Source of the DNA: Antedon mediterranea
Lineage: Eukaryota; Echinodermata; Crinoidea; Comatulida; Antedonidae
Length of the DNA: 64,000 nt
Assembly: GCF_964355755.1 (NCBI RefSeq)
Contig: NC_092679.1
Location: forward strand, 15,924,932 to 15,988,931
Direction of reading: 5' to 3'
Shown: piece after piece, positions 24,955 through 34,590 of the stretch
Layout of the letters: the number at the start of each line of letters is the position of its first letter
How positions within the stretch are numbered: position 1 is the stretch's first letter
Notes under the pieces: model-generated
Seen by the model: the letters and a program-made list of their open reading frames with translations, nothing else
Database searches by the model: none
What the model was told of the DNA's origin: nothing
Program-made: the position numbers and the translations under genes

Positions 24955-25350
24955 CTTTAAGAAAAGTTTTTACTTTTGAAAAAAAGAGAGGGCGGGCTTT
25001 ACACTGCTTTTGCTAATAATTCTTTTTGATAGGTTTATTGTGTAACAGGATTTATTTATTTAAACAACAAAACATACCCTGTGTACTACGGTACAAAGAT
25101 GTTTTGTTGGAAAAATGTGTTGTAACTAGGATTTTTTAATATAATCAACAAAAATCATACAGTTATTATTAATAATTATTTATTTTTATTTAAGAAAAGT
25201 TTTAACATTTAAAAAAAAAAATATATATATATACTATACACTGCTTTTATTAATTGTTTGGTAGGAATATTATGTAACCAGGATTTATTTAAACAACAAA
25301 ACATACCCTGTACTATAGTACAAAGATTTTTTGTTGAAAATGTGTTGTAA
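24955..25350 (+). repeat. Diverged direct duplication at the left end of the insert
   Basis: Two units (about 24955-25125 and 25190-25350) share TTTAAACAACAAAACATACC, then CTGT, GTACAAAGAT, and AATGTGTTGTAAC. They are separated by AT-rich sequence. The duplication lies 3' of the transposase gene, within the transposon. Confidence 0.7.
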
Positions 25351-25429
25351 CATACAGTATTTATTAATTTATTTTTATTCTAAAAAGTTTTCCCTCTGCT
25401 TTTTTGTAAGGGCTTGGGACCTTCAAATA

Positions 25430-25548
25430 CAAAGAGCAATGATTTGAGAGTAAATTATTGTTAATCATTTAAAAGGTAATTATAATAATAAACTTTAATT
25501 ATTTTCTTAAAAATTACAGAATTCTCTACTTTAATCATTGCTCTTTGC
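25430..25548. repeat. Short inverted repeat near the transposase 3' end
   Basis: AAAGAGCAATGAT near 25431 and ATCATTGCTCTTT near 25536 are exact inverses flanking about 90 nt of AT-rich DNA. The role is unknown; it could be a small inserted MITE or a transposon subterminal structure. Confidence 0.5.
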
Positions 25549-25851
25549 ATTCGGCAGCATTAAAAACTTTTTTTTAGTGTCGTGCAGTGACTGGACATCA
25601 ATTCCGCAGAATCAATTCCAAGTTTTGATGGCATTTCCTCCACCAAGGGTATTACAGACACGATATACCCAAATTTGGGTGTACGGGGGACACCCATTCC
25701 AGGTTTTTATACACCGCCCAGTATTCGGTGTTGGCGATAGCTGGCTGTACTGTCCGACACCCGAAGATGCCACGCCACAGTAGCAACAAAGTTGGCCAGA
25801 CACTCGGCTAAATTCTGTCACATACACACACTATTTCCGCAAAGTCAGAAT

Positions 25852-26404
25852 TTATTTCTTCTGCTGTTTACGGAGGCGACGTTGAGCAGCCATAGCAGTT
25901 TTCCACTCTTCCATGGTTTGATTTGACTTAGCAGCACAATACCAAGTCCCGTAATACTGAGCGTGGTTTTCCATCAGTCTCGGTTGTTTGCACTGAGAAC
26001 ACACACTCACTGATGTTCTTGGCTTGTAGCGTTTTACTTGTTTACCTTCAGCTATTCTTTTCGCTGCTTGTTTCCTGTAGTGGGCGACGCTTCTAGGTAT
26101 CGGTGTCTCTACAGGAAGGCTGCTGCTGCTACTGGCTGCAGGGGCAGATGACGTAGAAGGTAGTGGTGGTATTGCCATCTTACCCGGTGGAACTGGAATT
26201 GACGTTTTGTTCCTTACTGTCGCTTGCCCAACAGTGCTCTCTGGCAGGACAAATGTGAATGATGGAGCGATCGTCGACGTGTATAGCACTGCTGGCTTGA
26301 TCAAAGGTTCGGGCAAGGCTCTAGAGGTGACAAGCTTGGGTTTGATTGCAGATATGCCAGATTCCAAGACTTGCCGCTCTTGCTTCTTCGATGTTCTGTT
26401 GTAC
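25852..26404 (-). CDS. Transposase last exon with C-terminal zinc-ribbon-like motif
   Basis: Runs from YNRTSKKQERQVLESG through a Pro/Ser-rich linker to CSQCKQPRLMENHAQYYGTW then YCA, and ends RRLRKQQKK and stop. The stop codon lies within an AATAAA hexamer (25851-25856 on the minus strand), an economical overlap that may or may not serve as the poly(A) signal. Confidence 0.9.
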
Positions 26405-29400
26405 CTGTTGAAAATAAGCAAAATAATTGAAAATGAGATTGTATTTATAGCAAAAACACCACCACCACAGAAACAAAAAGTAAGAAACTTACCACTGTAT
26501 CAGTGTGGTACGGTTTATTTCCATCAACTGAAGCGGAGCAAACGACGAAAGGTGTCCGTTCGTTAGCACTTTGCGACGGATGTTCTTGTAACCCTTGACG
26601 ATAAGGGGCCAGCGCTGCGATCGGTTGCCTCCGACTGAGATGACGGTAGATGGGTAGGCTTCACACAGTTTTGTTATAAGGCACTCCATGTACCGATTGC
26701 AGTCTGGCCATTGGGCTGGTCCGGTGTTTTGACCCAAGAAGCATCTGTAATATTTAAAAAGAATATTGTATTAACATTTGATTATATTAACATCAACTCG
26801 CATCCATCACATCAACCAACAAATTGAACAAAAAGTAGGAAACTGTCTTACCGTCTAGTGCTTTCAACACCTGGGATTACTGTCGTTTTACTCCTTTTGA
26901 ACCTGCCCTTGGACAGGTAATCTTGATGTCGTGATTGGCGTTTGATGATTTTGTCATAAGGGTCGAGGTTGTTCCATAGCTGTGTAATCTGCTCGGCTTG
27001 AGTTTTACTTATGACCCCGCTGTCTTCTTTGAACTGGAATAGACAGTCGGCCAGGGCTTCTACCTTTGCATACCCTGAGATGTTGTCCGGTCCTGCAGAA
27101 TCCTCGAGCTCCTGTAATTGTTTTGAATGTGAATTTTTTAAATGTTTTCCGTATATTTATGACACTCAAAGGGAAGAGGGAAAAACCAAAAAAAAAGTAA
27201 AAGAACAGAACAAACTCATTGTCAACAGTGTTTCATTAAAAATATTAGGGTTATATAAGAGACAAGTTCCTTAAAAAATGAAGAGACAAACAAAATATAT
27301 GTATATACACAATATAATAATATTGATTAAAAAAAAACTACTTACAGTGTCGATAGGAGCTGCGTCTTCTTCAGCATCACTACCATCATGTGATGATGGA
27401 GGCTGCTGCGGGATCGGCGAGGGTTGCCTAACTTCCGGAGGCGCACGATGATGACGTCCACCCAATCGGCGAAGTGATGGAGGTTCGTAGTCCGGTTGAG
27501 TTTTGTCATCATACCCTTCGTCAACATCGAAAGTGTACACTTCTTCGTCAAAGTCTGCATCGTCACTTTCATCATCTGAAAAGTGAGTTTCGAGTACTTT
27601 GTTCGTTTGGTTGTACAAGTACTCGACTCCGATGAGCTCCCCGGTGTACTTGATCGGAAGGACGAAACTGTTGTACAACTTCTTACCAAACACTTGCTCT
27701 GCCAGTGTGTTCAGGCCATGCTGGTGTAGCCCACTGTATGTGTTGGGATGTGGGGCTCCAGACTGTGTGGCAGCTACTGCCCGATTTGTGTTCCATCGCA
27801 CAAGTCCATCCATCAGGTAAGCCTGAAAGTGAACGTCGCTAGCACGCTCACCTGTAAAGCAAAACCAAAAATGATTGTTAAAAAACAATAAGTAGTTCCA
27901 TCGTACAAGTCCATCCATCAGCTTGGAAATGAAAATCAACCTGTTAAAAAAAATGATTGTTAAAACAGCAGTTACAGTTTCATCACACAAGTCCATAAAT
28001 CAGGAGGCTTGGAAATAAAATTGTCAGCATGCTCACCTGTTAAGTAAAGTGGAAAATAAGTAGATATCAAATAATAATGAATACCTGGAATGAACCTGTT
28101 GAGGTGAAGATGGAACGATTCCAAGGAAGTGGAGCCTCTTGCACAACGGTAGACTGGTAAGGTGACTCCACCCTTGATCATCTCACTGGTTTTAACATAG
28201 AGCTGAATGCCTTCTGGGTCCTGAATGCAGGCAACGTGTCGCTCTTGCGAGTTCCAGATCTCCCAGGTACGGTCAGAGTCCAAGAGTGGGACGCCCAACG
28301 TGTCGCGGCCTTCTTCACCATCGAGCGAAGTGAGGAGTTCTCGGATCAGGTTAGCTGTCTCCCGAGTTCCTCGTGTAGTTCTGCGACAATGCAAAGCAAA
28401 CTCCCTCTTGCTGATGTTTTGCAAGATGATGTCATCTGTCGGGTCGGAGTGAGCTTTGCTGGCGATGAGCTGTCCACGCTTGGCACGCTTCAGGCGCTCA
28501 ACATCTTCAGCGCTCCACTCAAAAATGCAAGCGGATAGACGCTTGAGAAATATTGGGTACAGCTGGTGCGATTCTGTTGCACAGGCTGCAGCAATTCTTC
28601 TCATGAAGTGCCAGATGTCCAGGCGAATATGCATGTCGGGCCAGACGCTGAACATCTTGGTCATGGTTGAACGTCCGCAGCAGTCACGATCAACATACAG
28701 AATCTCTGCGGGAGGTACGCCAGCCGAGGCATATCGGTCGATGATGCCTTGGATCATTTTTTCCACACCACATCCTTCTGCAGCAGTCAGGACCGAAATG
28801 AGCACCTGGCCGTGCTCATTTCCAACGTTTGTTGCCCATGCCGCTGTTCCAGAAGCGTAGCCGGCTAGCTTTTTGACAATCTGTTAAAAAAAAAAAAAAA
28901 GGCTTATATATTTAATAAGTGAATAAACAGAAATATTAAATCTTCTTGACCACAAATCTGAGAAGGAAAAAAAATGATTAACAAGTAATGAAAGGAATGT
29001 TAAAGCTTCAACACAGCACATCTGCAGAAAAAAATAGTGAATTGAATAAACAAAACAAGAAATGTAATGTAGAAGACAAAAAATGCATTGTTAATGAAAT
29101 GGTATGTTTCTACTGTGTTGCTTACTTTTTTGGTCGAGTCAATCTTTAACACTCTCCCAAATGTTGACGTGATTGAAGCCTTGAGCTCGTCGATTCTTCG
29201 CATTACATCGTTGGAGTAAATGGTGAGGAACCACTTGACAGAGGGCACTGGGATCATTTCTGATACCTGGTCGAATTTTGGTGCAGTAATAAGACCACTG
29301 TCACGAGCATCACAGAACTTCTTGCAATCTTGCAAATAGAGAGCCACTCTCTCGTTCCACCGTCTTGCATGTTGCTCCAAGACTTGTTGGCGAAGCTGCG

Positions 29401-30009
29401 AAGGGCTGTTGCCAAATCCGCGGTACTTGAGGAGCTGCAGCACCCGGTTGTCGCATGCTAGGCGGTACGAAAGTACAGCGGGGAACTGGAGTCGATGTGG
29501 TAAATCAAGTTGTTCCAATATGTTGTTGCTCCAGCCGATTTGTTTTGCGTGGCAATTAGGGCACTCCAGGTACTCCGTTGCGAGTATGTAGTGGCAGTCT
29601 AAGTCCAGGACCAGACGAACGTGTCTGTAGAGACCGGCAGATGTGAGTGGCCGGTTCTTGCATCCTGGTCGAGTGCAGACTAGCTTGATTAGCCAGATCT
29701 TGCGTGGCATCCAAAGAAGGAGACGATGGCCGAAGTAGCTTCTGGCTTTTGGTATGTTCTTGCAGAGCAAATCCGGTTTTGGTGGGTCGAACCACATTTG
29801 CTTGAGTTTGGTAGAATCCAACTCTGCAGTCCCCTTCTTTGATTCCTTGAATAAGGCTTTGGAAATCCACTCTTGGTCAATCTCGGACAAAGTCTGTTTC
29901 CATCCTTCTGGTACAAGGCAGTCTGAAATAAAATTTGACACTATAATTTATACAATAAAATCAAATAAATTCTTTAACCAAATTAAATAACATTAAATGG
30001 TTAGTCAGT

Positions 30010-30040
<31 letters not shown>

Positions 30041-31606
30041 TCAGTCAGTCAGTCAGTCAGTCAGTCAGTCAGTCAGTCAGTCAGCCAGTCAGTCAGTCAG
30101 TCAGTCAGTCAGCCAGCCAGTCAGTCAGTCAGTCAGCCAGCAACTGAATTATACACTATTCATACATTAAACTGAATTGTTGGTTTCAAAATAAACAAAA
30201 CATAAATAAATAATTACCTTGCCCCTTTGACCAAGAGACTGTCGTAGGCATAGTATTAGCAGGTTCTGTAGATGCACTTGGTTGGGCTAGGTTAATCAAT
30301 TTGTCAAAGAAAATTTGTCAAAGAAATGTGTTAACAACATTAATAAATCTACAGAAATACCTGTTCTTTACACAGATAGCAGATAGCATTTTTTTATATT
30401 TAAACAAAAATACATATAGCAGTATATATAATGCATCAGTAGCCGAATGTTAATAAAGGTGCAGGTAAAGCTTACAGTGAATAATGAAAAAAAAACAAAA
30501 CAAAAACATTTTCAAACAAGATGAACACATGACAAAACAAGTATAAATACATAATACATATATGACAAAATAAGTAAACATACATACAAAACAAAACAAG
30601 TATAAATACATGAGAAATGATGTAGTTTTTAATAGGCATAATAGCATGTTGTTTTTAATTTGTTTTTTAATGCAAAAAGTACTTTAATGAATAAATCAAA
30701 AGAAAATAAAAAACATGGCAAGTAGACAGGGTTTTGTCAAGAGATACTGCAAACAAAGCATATTTTCTATTTTGTTTTCTACCACATATACTTACCAATG
30801 CAAAATACATTTAGTACACTATAAATATAGAAAAAAAAACAATTCAAATTATTAATTAACAAAAAATGGACTAAAAAAGTTAATTGAAACAAAAGAAATT
30901 AGAAAAAAAAATTACCTGGTGCATCAGTGGATGGTGGCTGACAAAAAGCATCAAAGACGTCCATAACAGCAATCAACTGATCGTCTGAAAAATCCTCAAC
31001 TGATTTACCAAGAGGTTGAGTTTGACTCTGAGAATGTGATGTCTGATGTCTAGTTGGTCGGTTTCTCCCGAGGCGTTCTTTCTTCTTCATAGCTATGGCT
31101 TCTTTGCCCTCAGGAAAAGACTCCAAGTACTTCTTGAACTTGAATTTGTTCAAACTGAGCGGACTCGTACTCGGAGCTTCGTTTGACATCTGGGTCACCA
31201 AATATGCAGCGTATCCAAGAACATTTTCGACTATCCACTTGAATGATTGCCCTTGGTATTTGCCGAGCTGAAGTTTGTAGCAACCCAAAATATCACATTC
31301 GTCTTTGGTGTCTCCTCCCAGAATGCGTACTTCCTTCAAGGCATCTTGATGTACTTCATCAGGAAGTAGGCATTTGCGATTCGATTGCTTTTTGGACCTG
31401 CTGAATACTTCTGCAGCAGTTGTATCACCCAGACTCAGGACACCCTTCTCATTCCGCTGAAAGATTGGTCGCAACATCTCCAAACCTGCAAGACTTTAAA
31501 AAAAAACAGATCACGTGCAAAAATGTATGTGAACAAAGTAAGTATAAACAAAAGAAATGTTACCGTAAATATTGATGACTCGGTGAAAAGCCAGTTGAAG
31601 TGAATG
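25852..31606 (-). CDS. Multi-exon DDE transposase (Dada-like), at least 1281 aa
   Basis: Nine exons with GT/AG borders join in one frame without a stop: 31606-31564, 31485-30916, 30286-30218, 29922-29126, 28880-28085, 27851-27346, 27111-26852, 26744-26493 and 26404-25852. Counting from the first exon found, a Cys-rich zinc-binding-like region (CTRPGCKNRP, LECPNCHAKQ) lies at about 300-370. The DDE core follows: Asp489 in LKIDSTKK (split by an intron), Asp557 in LYVDRDCCG, then RLDIWHFMRR at about 580, and Glu747 in TSLESFHLHLNRF. An acidic low-complexity stretch (SDDESDDADFDEE) and a C-terminal CSQCKQPR...YYGTWYCA zinc-ribbon-like motif follow. The initiating exon was not found; it must lie between 31607 and the promoter near 33400. 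The frame looks intact, so the enzyme may be active or recently so. Assignment to Dada rests on the U6 context; the catalytic assignment is by motif. Confidence 0.85.
26493..26744 (-). CDS. Transposase exon
   Basis: Codes for CFLGQNTGPAQWPDCNRYME through EINRTTLIQW. The acceptor is TTACAG and the donor GTAAGT. The phase fits both neighbours. Confidence 0.85.
26852..27111 (-). CDS. Transposase exon
   Basis: Codes for ELEDSAGPDNISGYAKVEAL through VIPGVESTRR. The acceptor is TTACAG and the donor GTAAGA. It includes a basic segment (KRQSRHQDYLSKGRFKRSK) that may bind DNA. Confidence 0.85.
27346..27851 (-). CDS. Transposase exon: post-catalytic domain and acidic linker
   Basis: Runs from GERASDVHFQAYLMDGLVRW to AEEDAAPIDT. 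The first part (HPNTYSGLHQHGLNTLAE) is globular. The second has an acidic stretch and a Pro/Arg-rich stretch. The start of this exon is duplicated twice upstream in degenerate form (27894-28050). Confidence 0.9.
27894..28050 (-). pseudogene. Two degenerate tandem copies of the transposase exon 5' end
   Basis: Two units of roughly 75-80 nt repeat the acceptor and first 60 nt of the exon at 27346-27851. Both keep a form of GATGGACTTGT read on the minus strand. The copy at about 27972-28050 retains an AACAG acceptor and GTGAGCATGCT. Splicing into it would give GEHADNFISKPPDLWTCVMK, then Leu and a stop, so it would truncate the enzyme just after the catalytic core. Confidence 0.75.
28085..28880 (-). 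CDS. Transposase exon: catalytic core
   Basis: Runs from IVKKLAGYASGTAAW to LHLNRFIP. It holds the second Asp (LYVDRDCCG), the conserved RLDIWHFMRR block and the presumed catalytic Glu in TSLESFH. The acceptor is preceded by a long T run; the donor is GTATTC. Confidence 0.92.
29126..29922 (-). CDS. Transposase exon: zinc-binding region and first catalytic Asp
   Basis: Runs from DCLVPEGWKQ through the Cys/His-rich block (CTRPGCKNRP, CHYILATEYLECPNCH) to LKIDSTKK. The last motif carries the presumed first catalytic aspartate. The acceptor is TTTCAG and the donor GTAAGC. Confidence 0.9.
30001..30143 (+). repeat. (CAGT/CAGC)n tetranucleotide microsatellite
   Basis: About 35 tandem copies of CAGT or CAGC, in blocks, in the intron just 5' of the 797-nt transposase exon. 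It is a likely length-polymorphic locus. Confidence 0.97.
30218..30286 (-). CDS. Transposase exon (69 nt)
   Basis: Codes for QPSASTEPANTMPTTVSW plus SKGQ between acceptor CCTAG and donor GTAATT. It is a Ser/Thr-rich linker. Its phase fits both neighbours. Confidence 0.75.
30916..31485 (-). CDS. Transposase exon, N-terminal region
   Basis: Starts after acceptor TTGCAG and runs from LEMLRPIFQ through LQLGKYQGQSFKWIVENVLG to PPSTDAP. The donor is GTAATT. The block around KYQGQSFKWIVENV resembles an N-terminal domain seen in many uncharacterised transposon-like proteins of fish and invertebrates. Confidence 0.8.
31564..31606 (-). CDS. Transposase exon (43 nt, first found)
   Basis: Codes for HSLQLAFHRVINIY plus one base, between acceptor CACTTAG and donor GTAACA. 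It joins in frame to GLEMLRPIFQRNEKG in the next exon. It is short, so confidence rests on the frame and splice-site fit. Confidence 0.65.
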
Positions 31607-33217
31607 CTAAGTGGTAAAAAGAGAAAATATAGATTACTTTTAGAGCTACCACATAATTTATAGCTCTAGCTTAAATGAAAAATTGTAAGTAATTTAAAAA
31701 TAAACTACTTTCTTTTGTCATTGTTGGTGCACCATGAATTTGGGTGCAATAAACTCTGGTAACAATTATTATGTGTGACCTTGATATAAAAACACATTGA
31801 ATATTTATTCAATTATTATTATGTTACTAATACTAATTAAATTATTACATAAAGCTACTTCTATTATAAAACATATTTATAAAAGGTTAATAATTGTATA
31901 AATTGATTCTACCTTACAGTCACTAAATTAGATATTAGTAATGTTATATAAACTTTGCAGAAAAAAAATGGTGTTTACAAGACTTATGTGATAGTAATTA
32001 GAATTAAATTCTAGGGATTAAGATAACTTGATACATGACAGCTGTCTTTGTTTACATACCTTGCCTAGCCTATGCCCAAAGTTTATGAGGTGTAGGTATA
32101 TAAGACCTTGATATAAAAACACATTGAATATTCATTTAATTGTAAAATGTTAATAATACTAATAAAATCATTACATTAAAAGCTCCTTCTATTCTAAAAC
32201 ATAATTCTAAAAGGTTAATTAATTGTAGCCTATAAATTGATTGTACTTACAGTCACTAAATTAGATGTTAGTAATGTTATATAAACTTTGCAGAAAAAAT
32301 GGTGTTTACAAGACTTATGTGATAGTAATTAGAATTAAATTCTAGGGATTAAGATAACTTAATACAGGACAGCTGTCTTTGTTTATATTCCCAAAAGTTT
32401 ATGAGGTGTAGTCATGAGATAAGACCTTGAATATTTAACTAACTGCATTTACTTAATACACTACATTCAGATATTCAGATAAGATAATATTTATTTAGAT
32501 AATAATGAATGAATATATACAAAATAGAAAAAAGTTATTAAAGTGAACATATAGATAAAGCAGTAATTGATAGTCATTATTATCATGGATCCCTTATAGA
32601 AGTTAAAAACTTGTCTCGTAGGGACCCACAACAAAACACATTACTAAAAAAAAATAAATAAACCTAGAATATATAATTATATAATTTAGGATAAAAAATT
32701 ACAGTATAATAACATAACTAACATCTTCTTTATAAAAATTATTTAAATTATATTTCAATAGTTTCATATAAATGAAATAAATTACATTAAAAACAAATTA
32801 ATAAACAAAAACTAAATAAACAATAACAGGAGAAGAACACTTTCAGTCTGTCACATATAGACTAGGCCTAACTTCTATCTATTCTAGCCTAGCTAGGCCT
32901 CTTTTCCTCCTAGCAGCTAACTAAGAAAAACGGCCTATTTTATCATTTTAATTTAATTGAATTTGTAGGCAAACAAAAATATGACAAAAAATACACTAAC
33001 AGAAAACAATTAACAGAAAACAACGCCCACAATGTATTAATTTTTTTTAAATTAACTAATTAAGGCGACGAACTCGGCCGTACTAGGCCTGGGCGCGGCC
33101 GACAGCCAGGCCGCGAACGTGCATCGGGACCGATAACACGTCTCTCGCGGAGCTGATCATATATTTGGCCATACTTTAAACGCCCGTTTTTTGACTAAAA
33201 TCAATTTTTTTTCCTAC
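31607..33217 (-). other. 5' intron(s) of the transposase gene, initiating exon not found
   Basis: AT-rich, with a tandem duplication (31779-32425) and a GC-rich patch at about 33065-33145 (GGCGCGGCCGACAGCCAGGC). The start codon of the transposase must lie in or near this stretch, but I could not assign it. Confidence 0.45.
31779..32425 (+). repeat. Tandem duplication, two units of about 325 bp
   Basis: Units 31779-32103 and 32104-32425 start CCTTGATATAAAAACACATT and share long identical stretches (for example ACAAGACTTATGTGATAGTA). They differ by scattered changes and small gaps. The duplication lies within the transposon, upstream of the identified exons. Confidence 0.88.
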
Positions 33218-33545
33218 CTTGAATACAAGCAAACGGTTGCAGGATACTACAGCTTCTAGATGATGACCTCAAATAGGATTGCGCTTAGAAAAACGATTGA
33301 ATTTAGAGAGCGTTTAGAACGAGATGTTGTCACAGATAAATCTGATCAAAATCTCAAAGAAAAACCTCGCGGTCCCCTCAATCTCAACTTTCTAGTTGCA
33401 TTACGTCACTCTTCAGCGCTCCGATAGGTTAACAATTGAAACACTGACTTTCCATGATCGTGATCTGATTGGTCAATAACCTGTTCAATTTGCCGTGAAC
33501 GTCTGCGATTGGTTAACAATTGAAACATGAATTGAAACAATAAAC
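33218..33545 (-). promoter_or_regulatory. Candidate promoter and first non-coding exon of the transposase gene
   Basis: Read on the minus strand there are inverted CCAAT boxes at about 33466 (GATTGGTCAA on plus) and 33507 (GATTGGTTAAC), plus a variant at 33423 (GATAGGTTAAC). The block GGTTAACAATTGAAACA occurs twice (33427 and 33510). Reading leftward, an exon-like stretch ends ATTCAAG and then GTAGGA near 33217. It has no ATG, so it would be 5' UTR. The placement right at the insert's end supports a gene built into the element. Confidence 0.5.
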
Positions 33546-33567
33546 CTTGCATAATGGGTTAAAGTGA

Positions 33568-33608
33568 GCAAGGATGACACGCAAAATCGTGAAGCGTTCC
33601 ATATTTTT
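33568..33608 (+). ncRNA. U6 snRNA gene, 3' half with terminator (interrupted)
   Basis: GCAAGGATGACACGCAAAAT then CGTGAAGCGTTCC matches the 3' third of U6 to its last base. It is followed by ATATTTTTT, a Pol III T-run terminator. Its first seven bases duplicate the end of the 5' half at 24768-24774, so both halves together account for a whole U6 gene. Confidence 0.88.
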
Positions 33609-34590
33609 TAATTTGTTTAAATCAATTTAATGTTTTTTCCCCCAAAAAATAACAAAAAATGAAGTTAAATAACTATATAATAGGAAACTACCAAATCGTA
33701 ATTAAAACGGTTTATATTATCTGTTTTTTACTAATATATTCATTAAATATTTATAATAGTCCATATATTATTGATATGTTCTTATTTTAATAAAGAAAAG
33801 TGATCAGGGAGGTAGTGGTTTAATTCGCAAATTTCGTTCATCGTTTTGAAACAAAGTTATGGAGTTGAAATGACTTATATGTATTTAAACCAACCTTTAT
33901 TAAAGACTAGCATATTTCGATTAATAAAAAGTAATTTAAATTAGAAATAATTCGTTATATATCTTAAATAAGACGTGAACTTAATAGTTCTTTCAAAATA
34001 TATAAAACGTTTTTGATGGAAGAGGGCGAACTATATTTTTCAGTCATAGTACGACGGGAACTATTGAACTATGATTATCAATAGAGGGGGTAGTTGTCTT
34101 TTTTTATACCATCATAATAATTTTAGAAATTTTTATTGGACTATTGTACAAATTAATTTGTATAAAAGTAAGTAGCGACATTTCTATGATATGAGGATAT
34201 TGCATAGCACTATCTTTAAAGTATTTTATGAATAATAAAGGTGTATATAAATAAATAAAAAACACGATCCTCCAAGTTTAAAAAAAAACCACAACTACCC
34301 CCTCTATTGATAATCACATTGGCAGTGCAATAGATTCCGTACTGATGATAAAGTGTGATGACCTGCTTGATTCGGAAGCGCGTAGCACACAAGTGACGCG
34401 CGCGACATTACTTCCGTTTTATGCACCACATTACATAATGAAAAACATTTTCTCAGGATGACACAGATGATTTACAAATCTAACAATGTTGTTTACAAAT
34501 ATTTGATATAATAAAAAATAATTTCTGAGAGTTGTTTTGTAAGAAAATAATATTACTGTACTTTAATTTATTGAATGCATACTGTGAAGG
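33609..34590. other. Intergenic, no gene recognised
   Basis: AT-rich. The segment TAGAGGGGGTAGTTGTCTTT near 34082 recurs inverted as AACTACCCCCTCTATTGATA near 34292, suggesting a small inverted-repeat element of about 240 bp (34073-34313). No gene is seen. Confidence 0.45.
34073..34313. mobile_element. Small MITE-like element with terminal inverted repeats
   Basis: The ends are GATTATCAATAGAGGGGGTA then GTTG, and the inverse CAACTACCCCCTCTATTGAT then AATC. The inverted repeats are about 24 bp and perfect. The interior is AT-rich and non-coding. Confidence 0.7.

Larger units (their letters stand above)
24775..33567 (-). mobile_element. Dada-like DNA transposon inserted in a U6 snRNA gene
   Basis: The 8.8-kb segment is bounded by the two halves of one U6 gene in the correct order and orientation and by the repeated word GCAAGGA. 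It carries a multi-exon DDE transposase gene on the minus strand, with a CCAAT-rich promoter-like region at its right end. The published Dada superfamily encodes DDE transposases, makes 6-7 bp duplications and includes families targeting U6; I recall this from the literature and could not check the sequence against it. I see no obvious long terminal inverted repeats. Outside the gene, the element contains a tandem duplication at each side (24955-25350 and 31779-32425) and a tetranucleotide array. Confidence 0.8.

Noticed and set aside
24955-25350. Direct repeats as LTRs of a retrotransposon
   Set aside because: Units lie close together with no coding sequence between, no TG...CA ends and no primer-binding site; a local duplication fits better.
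28225-28860. Overlapping plus-strand ORFs of 75-134 codons
   Set aside because: They are antisense shadows of the GC-richer transposase exon; the minus strand carries conserved motifs.
30001-30143. Regular repeat array that might suggest CRISPR
   Set aside because: It is a 4-bp microsatellite (CAGT/CAGC) without spacers, in an animal intron.
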